Assembly (NCBI GenBank): GCA_027484575.1
Contig: JAIXSQ010000015.1
Span: 1 to 64,000 of the forward strand
Direction of reading: 5' to 3'
From: Comamonadaceae bacterium
GTDB taxonomy: Bacteria; Pseudomonadota; Gammaproteobacteria; Burkholderiales; Burkholderiaceae_C
Length of the DNA: 64,000 nt
Positions 17,915 through 27,863 of this stretch are shown here, piece by piece. Numbering within the stretch: position 1 is the first letter of the stretch; every line of letters starts with the position of its first letter. The notes beneath the pieces were generated by a model. That model was not told where the DNA came from. It saw nothing but the letters and a program-made list of their open reading frames with translations, and searched no databases. A program made the position numbers and the translations under genes.

Positions 17915-18645
17915 ACCTGCTGCGTTCGGTCCTGCACGCGCTGTGGATGCTGGTGACGGTGATCCCGTGGTCGTTCGTCATGCTCACCGCCTCGCTGTGG
18001 CGCCGCGGCATCCCGATGTACTGGATGGCGGTCACCTGGCTCAAGGGGGCGGTGCACGGCCTGCGCGTGCTCTGCGGGGTGCAGTGGCGCGTGACCGGCA
18101 TGGAGCACCTGCCCACCGGCCAGACCAGCCCGGCCATCCTGCTGGTCAAGCACCAGAGCACGCTCGAGACCTTCCTGATGCCGGTGCTGATGCCGCATCC
18201 GCTGGCCTACGTGTTCAAGCGCGAGCTGCTGTACGTGCCGTTCTTCGGCTGGGCGATGGCGCGGATGGACATGATCCACATCGACCGGCGCCTGCGCGCC
18301 CAGGCCTTCAACAAGGTGGTGCAGCAGGGCAAGCGGCTGCTGGCGCAGGGCATCTGGATCATCATGTTCCCCGAGGGCACCCGCACCCCGCGCGGGCAGG
18401 TCGGCACCTACAAGAGCGGCGGCACGCGGCTGGCGGTGGCCACCGGCGCGCCGGTGATCCCGGTGGCCGTCAGCTCCGCCAAGGCCTGGCCGCGCAAGGC
18501 CTTCGTCAAGCGCCCGGCCGTGGTCGACGTGGTGATCGGGCCGCCCATCCCCTCGCAGGGCCGCGACCCCGAGGCGCTGATGCGCGAGGTGCAGGACTGG
18601 ATCGAGGCCGAGATGCGGCGCATCGACCCCGAGGCCTACCGCTGA
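17911..18645 (+). CDS. plsC: 1-acyl-sn-glycerol-3-phosphate acyltransferase
   Basis: A 244-residue membrane acyltransferase making phosphatidic acid. An N-terminal hydrophobic anchor is followed by the catalytic motif VKHQSTLETF (HX4-E version of HX4D) near residue 75, and by FPEGTRTPRGQ near 155 for glycerol-phosphate binding. The GTG start overlaps gmhB. Membership in this cell-envelope operon (lnt, gmhB) fits a phospholipid role. Confidence 0.9.
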   Translation: MNLLRSVLHALWMLVTVIPWSFVMLTASLWRRGIPMYWMAVTWLKGAVHGLRVLCGVQWRVTGMEHLPTGQTSPAILLVKHQSTLETFLMPVLMPHPLAYVFKRELLYVPFFGWAMARMDMIHIDRRLRAQAFNKVVQQGKRLLAQGIWIIMFPEGTRTPRGQVGTYKSGGTRLAVATGAPVIPVAVSSAKAWPRKAFVKRPAVVDVVIGPPIPSQGRDPEALMREVQDWIEAEMRRIDPEAYR

Positions 18646-18646
18646 C

Positions 18647-19564
18647 ATGCCACGTGCGGCCGGACTGCGCGGCCTCGTCCAGCTGACGCTGGACCTGTTC
18701 GATGCGCCCGCCCCGGCTCCCGTCGCGGCGCCGCTGCCGGCGCCCGCCGGCCCCCCGGCCGAGCCCCTGTCGGCGGTGCTGGCGCCGGCCACCTTCCACC
18801 ATCCGCGCGGCAACCGCCAGAGCGTGCTGGACGGCACCGTCGTCGGCTACCTGTTCGAGCGGGCGCGCCGCCGCAGCATCGGGTTCACCGTCGGCCCCGA
18901 GGGCCTGGTCGTGCGGGCCCCGGGCTGGGTGCCGCTGCGCGAGGTCGAGGCGGCGCTGCAGGCCCGCCGCGCCTGGATCCTGTCCAAGCTGCAGGACGCG
19001 CGCGGCCGGCGCGACCAGCGCGAGGCGGCGCGCATCGCCTGGGGCGACGGCGCCGCCTTCCCGTTCCTCGGCCGGCCGGTGCAGGTCGTGCTCGACCCCC
19101 GGCGCGACTGGGGCGCCGGCGGGGCCATCCTGCGCGGCGCCGGGGGCCAGGAGGCCGACCCCGCCGGCGCGGGGCCGCTCGCCCTGCACGTCGGCCTGCC
19201 CCACCAGGCCGGCCCCGAGCAGGTCCGCGATGCGGTGCAGGCCTGGCTGATGGGCCAGGCCCGGCGGCTGTTCACCGAGCGGCTGGACCACTACGCCCCG
19301 CGCCTGGGCGTGCAGTGGAAGCGCCTGGTCCTCAGCAGCGCGTCCACCCGCTGGGGCACGGCGCATGCCGACGGCACCATCCGCCTGAACTGGCGCCTGA
19401 TGCACCTGCGGCTGCCCGTCATCGACTACGTGGTGGCCCACGAACTGGCCCACCTGCGGGTGATGGACCACAGCCCGCGCTTCTGGGAGACCGTCGCCAC
19501 GGTGGTGCCCGACTGGCAGGACCTGCGCGGGCAGTTGCGCGACGACCCCGTGCCGCCCTGGTGA
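18647..19564 (+). CDS. YgjP/SprT-type zinc metalloprotease
   Basis: A 305-residue protein with a Pro/Ala-rich N-terminal 50 residues and a YgjP-like (DUF45) metallopeptidase domain. The zinc motif VAHELAHLRVMDHSPRFW lies near residues 265-280, preceded by SSASTRWGTA and the IRLNWRLMHL strand. There is no signal peptide, so it is cytosolic. It starts 1 base after plsC and probably closes the lnt operon. Its natural substrate is not known. Confidence 0.88.
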   Translation: MPRAAGLRGLVQLTLDLFDAPAPAPVAAPLPAPAGPPAEPLSAVLAPATFHHPRGNRQSVLDGTVVGYLFERARRRSIGFTVGPEGLVVRAPGWVPLREVEAALQARRAWILSKLQDARGRRDQREAARIAWGDGAAFPFLGRPVQVVLDPRRDWGAGGAILRGAGGQEADPAGAGPLALHVGLPHQAGPEQVRDAVQAWLMGQARRLFTERLDHYAPRLGVQWKRLVLSSASTRWGTAHADGTIRLNWRLMHLRLPVIDYVVAHELAHLRVMDHSPRFWETVATVVPDWQDLRGQLRDDPVPPW

Positions 19565-19636
19565 GCGCCGGCCCGGCGGCATGGCGCGCCGCGCGCGGCC
19601 CGGCCATACTGGCGGCTCATCCGTTTGGGGGAGCGC

Positions 19637-21469
19637 ATGGGGAGACGCTGGGGCCTGCGGGCCCGGCTGGTGGTGTTGCTCGCGGCGGCGCTGGCGCCGC
19701 TGCTGCTGCTGGCCGCCTGGTCGGCCGTGCAGGAGGCCCGCACCGCCCGTGAGCTGGCCACGCGCCAGCTGGGCGTCGCGGCCCAGCTGCTGGTCAACGC
19801 GCAGGACCGCCGCGCCCAGGAAGCCCAGCGCCTGCTGACCGCCCTGTCCCTGACGCGCGAGATCCGCGGCGGCGACCGCGCCGCCTGCAATGCCTACCTG
19901 CAGCGCCTGCGCGCCGAGCTGCAGGTCTACAACAACATCGGCGTCACCGACGCGGCGGGCACCGTCGTCTGCCATGGCCTGTGGCAGGAACGGGCGGCGT
20001 TCTCCATCGCCACGCGCGACGACTTCCGGCGCGCCACGGCCGGGCGGGGGTTCGCGGCGGGCGAGGCCACGCTGGGGGTGCTGCGCGGCCTGCCCATCAT
20101 CCCGTACGCGCTGCCGCTGATGGAGGGCGACGCGGTGCGCGGCGTGGTGTTCGCCGCGCTGGACCTGCGCGAGGTGCAGCGCAAGATGGCGATGACCGAA
20201 CTGCCGCCCGGCGCGCGCCTGCACCTGGTCGATGCGCAGGGCCGCGTGGTGGTCGAGAGCCCGCAGCGCCCGGGCATGGAGCCGGGCCGGCGGGTGGCCA
20301 ACGCGCTGGTCTACCACGCCGCCCGCGAGATGCGGGCCGGCACCGGGGAGGGCGCCGACGCGAACGGCGTGATGCGGGTCTTCGCCCACAGCCCCGGCGA
20401 GACGCTGGGCGGCGCCCGCTACCTCGGGCTGGCCAGCGTCGAGAGCGCGCAGCTCACCCGCAGCATCTTCAAGCGCATGCAGGGCGAGTTCGTGCTGCTG
20501 CTGCTGGTGCTGTGCCTGAGCCTGGGCGGCGCCTGGTGGCTGTCCGGCCGCTCGATCGTGCGGCCCGCCCGGCAGCTGGCCGATGCGGCCGATGCGCTGG
20601 CCCGCGGCGCACTGGGCACCCGCGTGCCCGACGTGCCGGCGGGCGCCCGCGAGTTCACGCGCATGGCGGAGTCGTTCAACGCCATGGCGCAGGCGCTGCA
20701 GGCCCGGGTGACCGAGCTGGAGCAGCTGCAGGCGCGCCAGGCCGCGCTGCTGGCCAACCTGGCCGAGCTGAACACCGGGCTCGAGCAGCGGGTGGCCGAG
20801 CGCACGCGCGAGCTCGAAGCCTTCTCGTACTCGATCTCGCACGACCTGCGCGCGCCGCTGGCCAGCGTGGGCGGCTTCTCGCGCGTGCTGCAGGAGCGGC
20901 TGGCCGGCCTGGACGATCCGCAGGTGCAGCACTGGCTGGCGCGGGTGCAGGCCGGCGCCGCGCGGATGGAGGAACTGATCGACGCGCTGCTGCTGCTGGC
21001 GCGGGTCACGCGCGAGCCCCTGCAGTGGGCCGAGGTCGACGTGTCGGCGCTGGCGCGCGAGGTGGGCGCCGAGCTGCAGCTGCGCGAGCCGCGCGAGCTG
21101 CAGGTGCAGGACGGCCTGCGGGCGCAGGGCGACGCGCGCCTGCTGCGCAGCCTGCTGCAGAACCTGCTGGGCAACGCCTGGAAGTTCAGCGCCGGCCGCC
21201 CCGGCGGCGTGGTGGTCGCCGCCACGCAGCGCGGCGGCGAGCGCGTCTACGAGGTGCGCGACCGGGGCGTGGGCTTCGACATGGCCCATGCCGACCGCTT
21301 GTTCCGGCCGTTCCAGCGCATGCACGGTGCCGGCGAGTTCCCCGGCACCGGCATCGGCCTGGCGACGGTGCAGCGCATCGTCGCGCGCCATGGCGGGCAG
21401 GTCTGGGCGCGGTCGGTGCCGGGCGAAGGCACCACGGTCTCGTTCACGCTCGGCGCCCAGGCCGACTGA
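19637..21469 (+). CDS. Sensor histidine kinase with extracytoplasmic sensor and HAMP
   Basis: A 610-residue membrane kinase: a transmembrane helix at about 8-28, a periplasmic sensor (about 30-280) of double-Cache type, a second helix near 285-305, HAMP near 306-360, a coiled region rich in Gln/Leu, then HisKA with His in YSISHDLRAPLASV near 400. The ATPase domain carries NLLGNAWKFS, VRDRGVGFDM and GTGIGLATVQRIV. The His box is of the phytochrome-like type. No response-regulator gene is adjacent, so it is an orphan. The ATG with GGGGGAG in front was chosen over a TTG 12 bases upstream. Confidence 0.9.
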   Translation: MGRRWGLRARLVVLLAAALAPLLLLAAWSAVQEARTARELATRQLGVAAQLLVNAQDRRAQEAQRLLTALSLTREIRGGDRAACNAYLQRLRAELQVYNNIGVTDAAGTVVCHGLWQERAAFSIATRDDFRRATAGRGFAAGEATLGVLRGLPIIPYALPLMEGDAVRGVVFAALDLREVQRKMAMTELPPGARLHLVDAQGRVVVESPQRPGMEPGRRVANALVYHAAREMRAGTGEGADANGVMRVFAHSPGETLGGARYLGLASVESAQLTRSIFKRMQGEFVLLLLVLCLSLGGAWWLSGRSIVRPARQLADAADALARGALGTRVPDVPAGAREFTRMAESFNAMAQALQARVTELEQLQARQAALLANLAELNTGLEQRVAERTRELEAFSYSISHDLRAPLASVGGFSRVLQERLAGLDDPQVQHWLARVQAGAARMEELIDALLLLARVTREPLQWAEVDVSALAREVGAELQLREPRELQVQDGLRAQGDARLLRSLLQNLLGNAWKFSAGRPGGVVVAATQRGGERVYEVRDRGVGFDMAHADRLFRPFQRMHGAGEFPGTGIGLATVQRIVARHGGQVWARSVPGEGTTVSFTLGAQAD

Positions 21470-21476
21470 GCGCGGC

Positions 21477-22547
21477 TCAGGCCGGGCCGAAGCGCAGCAC
21501 GCCGTCCGCGCCCGCGTGCCGCTGCAGGCGGCCGGCATGCCACAGGGCATGCAGGTGGGCCACCGACTCGCCCATCGCGAACGTGGTCTGGTGCAGGTCC
21601 AGCGGGCGCTTGAACAGCACCGGCAGCAGGTCGGCCGCGCTGCAGGGCTGCTGGGCGCAGGCGGCCATCACGTCGTCCAGGCGGTCACGGTGGTGCGCAT
21701 GCAGCTGCGCCACGCGCCGTTGCGCCCCGGTGAACGGCTTGCCGTGCGAGGGCAGCACCAGGGTGTCCTCGGGCAGGTGCGCATAGCGCTCCAGCGAGGC
21801 CAGGAACAGCGTCAGCGGGTCCGCCTCGGGCTCCAGGTCGTGCACGCTGATGTTGGTGGAGATGCGCGGCAGCAGCATGTCGCCGCTGACCAGCACGCCC
21901 AGGGCCTCGCACCACAGCGCCATGTGCTCGGGCGCGTGGCCGTGGCCGGCGATGCAGGTCCAGGCGTGGCCGCCGATGTGCACCTGCATGCCGTCGAGCA
22001 GCCGGCGGAAGCTGGCCGGCACGGCCGGCACCATGCCGGGGTAGTAGCCGGCGCGGCCGCGGATCTTCTCCTGCGCCTCGGGATCGAGCAGCCCGTGCGC
22101 CGCGAAGAAGCGCGCCGCGCTCTCGCCGCCGAAGCCGGTGGTGCTCTGCGAGGCCAGCCGCGCCGCGTTGTAGTCGGTGGCGCTGATCCACAGCCGGCAG
22201 GGGTGTTGCGGCGTGCTCCAGCGCTCGCACAGCCAGTGCGCCAGGCCGATGTGGTCGGGGTGCATGTGGGTGACCACCACCCGCAGGACCGGCAGCCCGT
22301 CCAGCTGGGTCGCGAACACCTGCTCCCACTGCGCCCGCGCCTCGGGCCGGTCGATGCAGCAGTCCACCACGGTCCAGCCATCGCGGCCGTCCAGGCGGTC
22401 GCGCAGCAGCCACAGGTTGATGTGGTCGAGCGCGAACGGCAGCGCCATGCGGATCCAGCGCACGCCCGGTGCCACCTCCAGCGTGGTGCCCGGCGCCGGC
22501 AGGCTGTCGCCGAAGGGGTAGGCGAGCTCTCGTTCCTGGAGGTTCAT
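21477..22547 (-). CDS. MBL-fold metallo-hydrolase
   Basis: A 356-residue metallo-beta-lactamase-fold hydrolase. The metal motif VTHMHPDHIGLAHWL lies near residue 90, later ligands are in GHGHAPEHMA and SGDMLLP, and a C-terminal winged-helix-like part follows (residues 290-350). Proteins of this type near liu genes act on thioesters or related metabolites, but no substrate can be named. It is divergent from the MerR-type liuR, and its ATG lies only 13 bases from the shared palindrome, so LiuR control is likely. Confidence 0.88.
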   Translation of the reverse strand: MNLQERELAYPFGDSLPAPGTTLEVAPGVRWIRMALPFALDHINLWLLRDRLDGRDGWTVVDCCIDRPEARAQWEQVFATQLDGLPVLRVVVTHMHPDHIGLAHWLCERWSTPQHPCRLWISATDYNAARLASQSTTGFGGESAARFFAAHGLLDPEAQEKIRGRAGYYPGMVPAVPASFRRLLDGMQVHIGGHAWTCIAGHGHAPEHMALWCEALGVLVSGDMLLPRISTNISVHDLEPEADPLTLFLASLERYAHLPEDTLVLPSHGKPFTGAQRRVAQLHAHHRDRLDDVMAACAQQPCSAADLLPVLFKRPLDLHQTTFAMGESVAHLHALWHAGRLQRHAGADGVLRFGPA

Positions 22548-22560
22548 GCAACAATCCGTG

Positions 22561-22582
22561 TTGACGTTGACGTCAACGTCAA
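22561..22582. promoter_or_regulatory. Perfect 22-bp palindrome, probable LiuR operator
   Basis: The two halves TTGACGTTGAC and GTCAACGTCAA form a perfect 22-bp palindrome. It contains two overlapping TTGACGT...ACGTCAA sites like those described for LiuR, the MerR-family regulator of leucine/isovalerate breakdown. It lies between the divergent MBL hydrolase and liuR genes and also supplies TTGACG hexamers usable as -35 boxes in both directions. Confidence 0.75.
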
Positions 22583-22649
22583 TTGAAACCGGGATTCTAG
22601 GGACGGCGGCGCGCGGCGCCCTGTCCCCGGCGCGTCCCCCACCGAAGCG

Positions 22650-23099
22650 ATGGCAAGCCACTACACGATCAGCGACCTGGCGCGCGAGTTCGACCTCACC
22701 ACGCGGGCGATGCGCTTCTACGAGGACATGGGCCTGCTGCAGCCCGAGCGCACCGGCCCGGGCGGGCGCAACCGCCTGTACAGCGCGCGCGACCGCACCC
22801 GGCTGAAGCTGACGCTGCGCGCCAAGCGGCTGGGCCTGTCGCTGTCCGAGGCCAAGGACATCATCGACATGTACGACAGCCCGCGGGACACCGGACCGCA
22901 GCTGCGCAAGTTCCTGGACGTGCTGGCCCAGCACCGCCACCAGCTCGAGGAGCAGATGGCCGACCTGCAGGCCAACCTCGACGAGGTGCGGGTGCACGAG
23001 CGCGAGGCGCGGGCCCTGCTCGCCCGGCTGGACAAGCCGGCCCCCAAAGCCACCCCCAAGCCGGCCCCCAGGCCACGCAAGACCGCCAACGCCCGATGA
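22650..23099 (+). CDS. liuR: MerR-family regulator of branched-chain acid catabolism (LiuR-like)
   Basis: A 149-residue MerR regulator. The winged helix-turn-helix [20 protein letters not shown] is at residues 5-25, followed by the wing [20 protein letters not shown] and a dimerisation coiled coil. A C-terminal Lys/Pro tail is probably disordered. It lacks the effector cysteines of metal sensors. The downstream isovaleryl-CoA dehydrogenase and the upstream palindrome fit LiuR. Its stop overlaps the thioesterase start. Confidence 0.88.
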   Translation: MASHYTISDLAREFDLTTRAMRFYEDMGLLQPERTGPGGRNRLYSARDRTRLKLTLRAKRLGLSLSEAKDIIDMYDSPRDTGPQLRKFLDVLAQHRHQLEEQMADLQANLDEVRVHEREARALLARLDKPAPKATPKPAPRPRKTANAR

Positions 23100-23560
23100 C
23101 CTCCTTCCGCTTCGACCCGCCCGATCCGCAGTACGACGCCCGCGTGCGCGCCAGCTTCGCGCGCCAGGCCGCGATGGCCACCATCGGCGCCAGCCTCGAG
23201 GCGGTCGAGCCCGGCCGCGTGGTGATCGCGCTGCCGTTCTCGCCGCAGCTGACGCAGCAGCACGGCTTCCTGCACGCCGGCATGGTCGCCACCGCGCTCG
23301 ACTCGGCCTGCGGCTACGCGGGCTCGACCCTGATGCCCGCCGACGCTGGCGTGCTGACCGTCGAATTCAAGATCAACCTGCTGGCCCCGGCGGCCGGCCT
23401 GCGCTTCCGCATGGAGGGGCAGGTGCTCAAGCCGGGCCGCACCATCACCGTGGCCGAGGGCCGCGCCTGGGCCGTCGGCGCAGACGGCGGCGACAAGCTG
23501 GTGGCCACCATGACTGCCACGCTGATGGCCGTCACCGGCCGCCCCGACGTGCGCCACTGA
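23096..23560 (+). CDS. PaaI-family hotdog thioesterase
   Basis: A 154-residue single hotdog-fold protein of the PaaI/YdiI class, which hydrolyses short or aromatic acyl-CoA esters. [22 protein letters not shown] carries the usual HGG-like catalytic loop near residues 60-80, and [12 protein letters not shown] is the central strand. It is coupled to liuR by a 4-base overlap and precedes ivd. A role in clearing acyl-CoA during leucine or acyl degradation is inferred from position. Confidence 0.88.
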   Translation: MTSFRFDPPDPQYDARVRASFARQAAMATIGASLEAVEPGRVVIALPFSPQLTQQHGFLHAGMVATALDSACGYAGSTLMPADAGVLTVEFKINLLAPAAGLRFRMEGQVLKPGRTITVAEGRAWAVGADGGDKLVATMTATLMAVTGRPDVRH

Positions 23561-23592
23561 CCCCCATCCACCGACCTTCCAGGAGACACCCC

Positions 23593-24771
23593 ATGCAGCT
23601 GCCCGGCCTCAACTTCCAGCTCGGCGAGGACATCGACGCCCTGCGCGACACCGTGCAGGCCTTCGCCGCCGCCGAGATCGCGCCGCGCGCGGCCGAGATC
23701 GACCGCAGCGACCAGTTCCCCATGGACCTGTGGCGCAAGATGGGCGAGCTGGGCGTGCTGGGCATCACGGTGCCCGAGGAGTACGGCGGCGCGCAGATGG
23801 GCTACCTGGCGCACATGGTGGCGATGGAGGAGATCTCGCGCGCCTCGGCCTCGGTGGGCCTGTCGTACGGCGCGCACTCCAACCTGTGCGTCAACCAGAT
23901 CAACCGCAACGGCACGCCCGAGCAGAAGCGCAAGTACCTGCCCAGGCTCATCTCCGGCGAGCACGTGGGCGCGCTGGCCATGAGCGAGCCTGGCGCCGGC
24001 TCGGACGTGATCAGCATGAAGCTCAAGGCCGAGGACAAGGGCGGCTACTACGTCCTCAACGGCACCAAGATGTGGATCACCAACGGCCCCGATGCCGACA
24101 CGCTGGTGGTCTACGCCAAGACCGAGCCCGAGCTGGGCGCGCGCGGCGTGACCGCCTTCCTGATCGAGAAGGGCATGCCGGGCTTTTCCATCGCGCAGAA
24201 GCTCGACAAGCTGGGCATGCGCGGCAGCCACACCGGCGAGCTGGTGTTCCGAAACGTCGAGGTGCCCGCCGCCAACGTGCTGGGCTCGCTCAACGGCGGC
24301 GCGCGGGTGCTGATGTCGGGCCTGGACTACGAGCGCGCCGTGCTGGCCGCCGGCCCCATCGGGATCATGCAGGCGGTGATGGACAACGTGGTGCCCTACA
24401 TCCACGACCGCAAGCAGTTCGGCCAGAGCATCGGCGAGTTCCAGCTGATCCAGGGCAAGGTGGCCGACATGTACACCGTGCTGCAGGCCGCGCGCGCCTT
24501 CTGCTACACGGTGGGCAAGAACCTGGACATGCTGGGCAGCGAGCACGTGCGCCAGGTGCGCAAGGACTGCGCCTCGGTCATCCTGTGGTGCGCCGAGAAG
24601 GCCACCTGGATGGCGGGCGAGGGCATCCAGGTCTTCGGCGGCAACGGCTACATCAACGAGTACCCGCTGGGCCGGCTGTGGCGCGACGCCAAGCTCTACG
24701 AGATCGGCGCGGGCACCAGCGAGATCCGCCGCATGCTGATCGGCCGCGAACTGTTCGCCGAGACCATGTGA
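23593..24771 (+). CDS. ivd: Isovaleryl-CoA dehydrogenase
   Basis: A 392-residue acyl-CoA dehydrogenase that oxidises isovaleryl-CoA to 3-methylcrotonyl-CoA in leucine degradation. FAD/substrate motifs are [14 protein letters not shown] and [12 protein letters not shown]. The catalytic Glu is in [17 protein letters not shown], while the C-terminal site used by other acyl-CoA dehydrogenases reads [10 protein letters not shown], without the Glu; this is the isovaleryl-CoA-specific arrangement. It is third in the liuR operon. The remaining liu genes (methylcrotonyl-CoA carboxylase and others) are not in the window. Confidence 0.94.
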   Translation: MQLPGLNFQLGEDIDALRDTVQAFAAAEIAPRAAEIDRSDQFPMDLWRKMGELGVLGITVPEEYGGAQMGYLAHMVAMEEISRASASVGLSYGAHSNLCVNQINRNGTPEQKRKYLPRLISGEHVGALAMSEPGAGSDVISMKLKAEDKGGYYVLNGTKMWITNGPDADTLVVYAKTEPELGARGVTAFLIEKGMPGFSIAQKLDKLGMRGSHTGELVFRNVEVPAANVLGSLNGGARVLMSGLDYERAVLAAGPIGIMQAVMDNVVPYIHDRKQFGQSIGEFQLIQGKVADMYTVLQAARAFCYTVGKNLDMLGSEHVRQVRKDCASVILWCAEKATWMAGEGIQVFGGNGYINEYPLGRLWRDAKLYEIGAGTSEIRRMLIGRELFAETM

Positions 24772-24793
24772 ACCCGCGGCCGGCGCGCCGGAT

Positions 24794-24811
24794 AGGTACT
24801 CCGACGTACCT
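24794..24811. repeat. 18-bp inverted repeat upstream of carbonic anhydrase
   Basis: AGGTAC-TCCGAC-GTACCT is a perfect inverted repeat 33 bases before the carbonic anhydrase start. It could be a regulator site; there is no T-tract, so it is not a terminator. Confidence 0.4.
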
Positions 24812-24844
24812 GCCGGCCGCCGCCCGCTCTTGGACAATCGCCCC

Positions 24845-25501
24845 ATGCCGCTGCGCCACCTCCTCGCCCACAACCGCGACTGGGCCCGTCGCATGGAGGC
24901 CGAGCGCCCCGGCTTCTTCAGCAACCTGTCGCACCAGCAGAGCCCGCGCTACATGTGGATCGGCTGCAGCGACTCGCGCGTGCCGGCCAACCAGATCACC
25001 GGGCTGGAGCCGGGCGAGGTGTTCGTGCACCGCAACGTGGCCAACGTGGTGGTGCCCACCGACCTGAACTGCCTGTCGACCATCCAGTATGCGGTCGACC
25101 AGCTGAAGGTGCAGCACGTGATGGTGGTGGGCCACTACGGCTGCGGCGGCGTGCTCGCCGCCCTGCACGACGTGCGCATCGGGCTGGCCGACAACTGGCT
25201 GCGCCACATCAAGGACACGGCGCAGCGCCACCACGTGCTGCTGGAGGCCGCCCCCGAGGAGGAGCGCGCCAACCTGCTGGTGGAGCTGAACGTGATCGAG
25301 CAGGTGGTCAACGTGGCGCGTTCCACCGTCGTGCAGGACGCCTGGGACCGCGGCCAGCCGCTGATGGTGCACGGCTGGGTGTACGGCCTGTCCGACGGCC
25401 TGCTCAAGGACCTGAAGGTGTCGGTCAACGGCCCGCAGGCCATCGAGCCCACCTACCAGGCGGCCATCGCGCCGCAGGCCCGCCTGGCGCACGAAGGCTG
25501 A
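24845..25501 (+). CDS. can: Beta-carbonic anhydrase
   Basis: A 218-residue beta-class carbonic anhydrase interconverting CO2 and bicarbonate. Zinc ligands are Cys in [10 protein letters not shown] (near residue 42), and His and Cys in [10 protein letters not shown] (near 98-101); the Asp-Arg dyad is in SDSR. Length matches the E. coli Can type. It starts at the ATG giving [14 protein letters not shown]. aceK follows 2 bases after its stop, suggesting co-transcription. Confidence 0.94.
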   Translation: MPLRHLLAHNRDWARRMEAERPGFFSNLSHQQSPRYMWIGCSDSRVPANQITGLEPGEVFVHRNVANVVVPTDLNCLSTIQYAVDQLKVQHVMVVGHYGCGGVLAALHDVRIGLADNWLRHIKDTAQRHHVLLEAAPEEERANLLVELNVIEQVVNVARSTVVQDAWDRGQPLMVHGWVYGLSDGLLKDLKVSVNGPQAIEPTYQAAIAPQARLAHEG

Positions 25502-25503
25502 GC

Positions 25504-27333
25504 ATGTTCCCGCAACGCCTGGACTCGACGCTGGCCTACGACATCGCCAAGGCGATGCTCGACGGCTTCAACCGCCACTACCGGCTGTTCCGCACCGAGT
25601 CCGCGCGGGCCAAGCACCGCTTCGAGACCGCCGACTGGCACGGCCAGCAGCGCGCGCAGCGCGAGCGCATCGAGTTCTACGACCTGCGCGTCAAGGAGGC
25701 GGTGCTGCGGCTGGAGAAGGAGTTCAAGGCCGGCGAGCAGCCGATGGAGGTGTGGCACCAGGTCAAGCTGCACTACATCGGCCTGCTGATCGACCACCAC
25801 CAGCCCGAGCTGGCCGAGACCTTCTTCAACTCGGTCACCACCAAGATCCTGCACCGCACCTACTTCCACAACGACTTCATCTTCGTGCGGCCGGCGGTCT
25901 CCACCGAGTACATCGAGAACGACGAGCCCGCGGCCACGCCCACCTACCGCGCCTACTACCCCACGCGCGAGACGCTGCTGGCCGAGATCGAGCGCATCGT
26001 CGACAACTTCCGCCTGCAGCGGCCGTTCCAGGACCTGCCGCGCGACTGCGCCCGCGTGCTCGAGGCCATGGCCGGCCGGCTGGCCGGCGTGAAGCTGCGC
26101 GCCAACTTCCAGATCCAGGTGCTGTCGTCGCTGTTCTTCCGCAACAAGGGCGCGTACGTGGTGGGCAAGCTGATCAACGGCTTCAACGAGGTGCCGTTCG
26201 CGCTGCCCATCCTGCACGGGGCCGACGGCAGGCTGGTGGTCGACGCCTGCCTGTTCGGCGAGGACGACCTGCAGATGCTGTTCTCGTTCGCGCGGGCCTA
26301 CTTCATGGTCGACATGGAGATCCCGGCCGCGTACGTGCAGTTCCTGCGCTCGCTCATGCCGCGCAAGCCGCGGGCCGAGATCTACAACGCGCTGGGCCTG
26401 GCCAAGCAGGGCAAGACCCTGTTCTACCGGGACTTCCTGTACCACCTGAAGCACTCGAGCGACAAGTTCCGCATCGCCCCTGGCATCAAGGGCATGGTCA
26501 TGCTGGTGTTCGACCTGCCCTCGTTCCCGTACGTGTTCAAGGTGATCAAGGACCACTACCCGCCGCAGAAGGACACCACGCGCGAGCAGATCCAGGGCAA
26601 GTACCTGCTGGTCAAGCAGCACGATCGCGTGGGCCGCATGGCCGACACGCTCGAGTACAGCGAGGTGGCCTTCGCGCGCGAGCGCTTCGAGGACGACCTG
26701 ATCGAGGAGATCCGCAAGTTCGCGCCCAGCCAGCTGGAGATCGGCGACCGCGACGGCGACGGTCACGAGGAGGTGATCATCAAGCACCTGTACATCGAGC
26801 GCCGGATGATCCCGCTGAACATCTACCTGCAGGAGGCGTTCGACGCGCTCAAGTCGGGCGACGAGGCCGCGGCCGCGCAGGCGCAGGGCCAGATCGAGCG
26901 CGCGGTGCTCGAGTACGGCAACGCCATCAAGGACCTGGTGGCCGCCAACATCTTCCCCGGCGACATGCTCTGGAAGAACTTCGGCGTCACCCGCAACGGC
27001 AAGGTCGTGTTCTACGACTACGACGAGATCGAGTACCTGACCGACTGCAACTTCCGCCGCGTGCCGCCGCCGCGCAACGAGGACGACGAGATGTCGGGCG
27101 AGGTGTGGTGGTCGGTCGGGCCCAAGGACGTCTTCCCGGAGACCTTCGGCCCGTTCCTGCTGGGCAACCCCGGCGTGCGCGAGGTGTTCATGCGCCACCA
27201 CGCCGACCTGCTCGATGCCGGGTTCTGGCAGTCGCACAAGGAGCGCATCCGCGACGGCCACGTGCACGACGTCTTCCCCTACGACCCCGACAAGCGCTTC
27301 GCGCCGGGGCCCGCCACCGCCGCCACCCCATGA
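25504..27333 (+). CDS. aceK: Isocitrate dehydrogenase kinase/phosphatase
   Basis: A 609-residue bifunctional enzyme that phosphorylates and dephosphorylates isocitrate dehydrogenase, setting flux between the TCA cycle and the glyoxylate shunt. The regulatory N-terminal half is followed by an atypical kinase fold with [43 protein letters not shown] and [16 protein letters not shown]. Length and ends are typical. It is separate from aceA/aceB here. Its stop overlaps the next start (ATGA). Confidence 0.96.
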   Translation: MFPQRLDSTLAYDIAKAMLDGFNRHYRLFRTESARAKHRFETADWHGQQRAQRERIEFYDLRVKEAVLRLEKEFKAGEQPMEVWHQVKLHYIGLLIDHHQPELAETFFNSVTTKILHRTYFHNDFIFVRPAVSTEYIENDEPAATPTYRAYYPTRETLLAEIERIVDNFRLQRPFQDLPRDCARVLEAMAGRLAGVKLRANFQIQVLSSLFFRNKGAYVVGKLINGFNEVPFALPILHGADGRLVVDACLFGEDDLQMLFSFARAYFMVDMEIPAAYVQFLRSLMPRKPRAEIYNALGLAKQGKTLFYRDFLYHLKHSSDKFRIAPGIKGMVMLVFDLPSFPYVFKVIKDHYPPQKDTTREQIQGKYLLVKQHDRVGRMADTLEYSEVAFARERFEDDLIEEIRKFAPSQLEIGDRDGDGHEEVIIKHLYIERRMIPLNIYLQEAFDALKSGDEAAAAQAQGQIERAVLEYGNAIKDLVAANIFPGDMLWKNFGVTRNGKVVFYDYDEIEYLTDCNFRRVPPPRNEDDEMSGEVWWSVGPKDVFPETFGPFLLGNPGVREVFMRHHADLLDAGFWQSHKERIRDGHVHDVFPYDPDKRFAPGPATAATP

Positions 27334-27824
27334 GCGACGAATGGAAGGAATTCTGGGAGGTCGCCAGCTTCGTCGTCACGGCGCTGGGGCTGCCGTTCGC
27401 CATCCTGTTCTTCGCCTGGGAGCAGCGCAAGGAGCGCGCGAACGAGGAGGAGGACCAGTACCAGCAGCTGTCCGACGCCTACAACGACTTCCTCAAGGTG
27501 GTGCTGGCGCATCCCGACCTGCAGCTGCGCACGGCCGAGCCGCTGCCCGACCCCAGCGCCGAGCAGCGCGAGCGCATGCTGGTCATCTTCGACATGCTGA
27601 TGTCGCTGTTCGAGCGCGCCTACCTGGTGGCGTACAAGCCGCGCATGGGCGACGAGGAGCGCCGCCGCTGGAACAGCTGGGACGACTACATGCGCGAGTG
27701 GTGCCGCCGCGAGGATTTCCGCAACGCCCTGCCGCTGCTGCTGCGCGGCGAGGACCCCGCCTTCCAGCAGTACCTGCGCCGCATCGCCGAGGAGGAGGGG
27801 GGCTTCCTGTCCCCCGCCCCCTGA
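27330..27824 (+). CDS. Small membrane-anchored protein coupled to aceK
   Basis: A 164-residue protein of unknown function. An N-terminal membrane helix (about residues 10-28, [20 protein letters not shown]) is followed by a charged, helical cytosolic domain with many Glu/Arg ([21 protein letters not shown] near residues 90-110). It overlaps the aceK stop by 4 bases, so it is translated with it. Nothing in the sequence gives an enzymatic role. Confidence 0.8.
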   Translation: MSDEWKEFWEVASFVVTALGLPFAILFFAWEQRKERANEEEDQYQQLSDAYNDFLKVVLAHPDLQLRTAEPLPDPSAEQRERMLVIFDMLMSLFERAYLVAYKPRMGDEERRRWNSWDDYMREWCRREDFRNALPLLLRGEDPAFQQYLRRIAEEEGGFLSPAP

Positions 27825-27863
27825 TCCCTTCATTGCACGCCTGAGCCAACCAAGGAGCACACC

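Noticed and set aside
19625..19636. TTG start for the histidine kinase at 19625
   Set aside because: It overlaps the GGGGGAG ribosome-binding site that serves the ATG at 19637.
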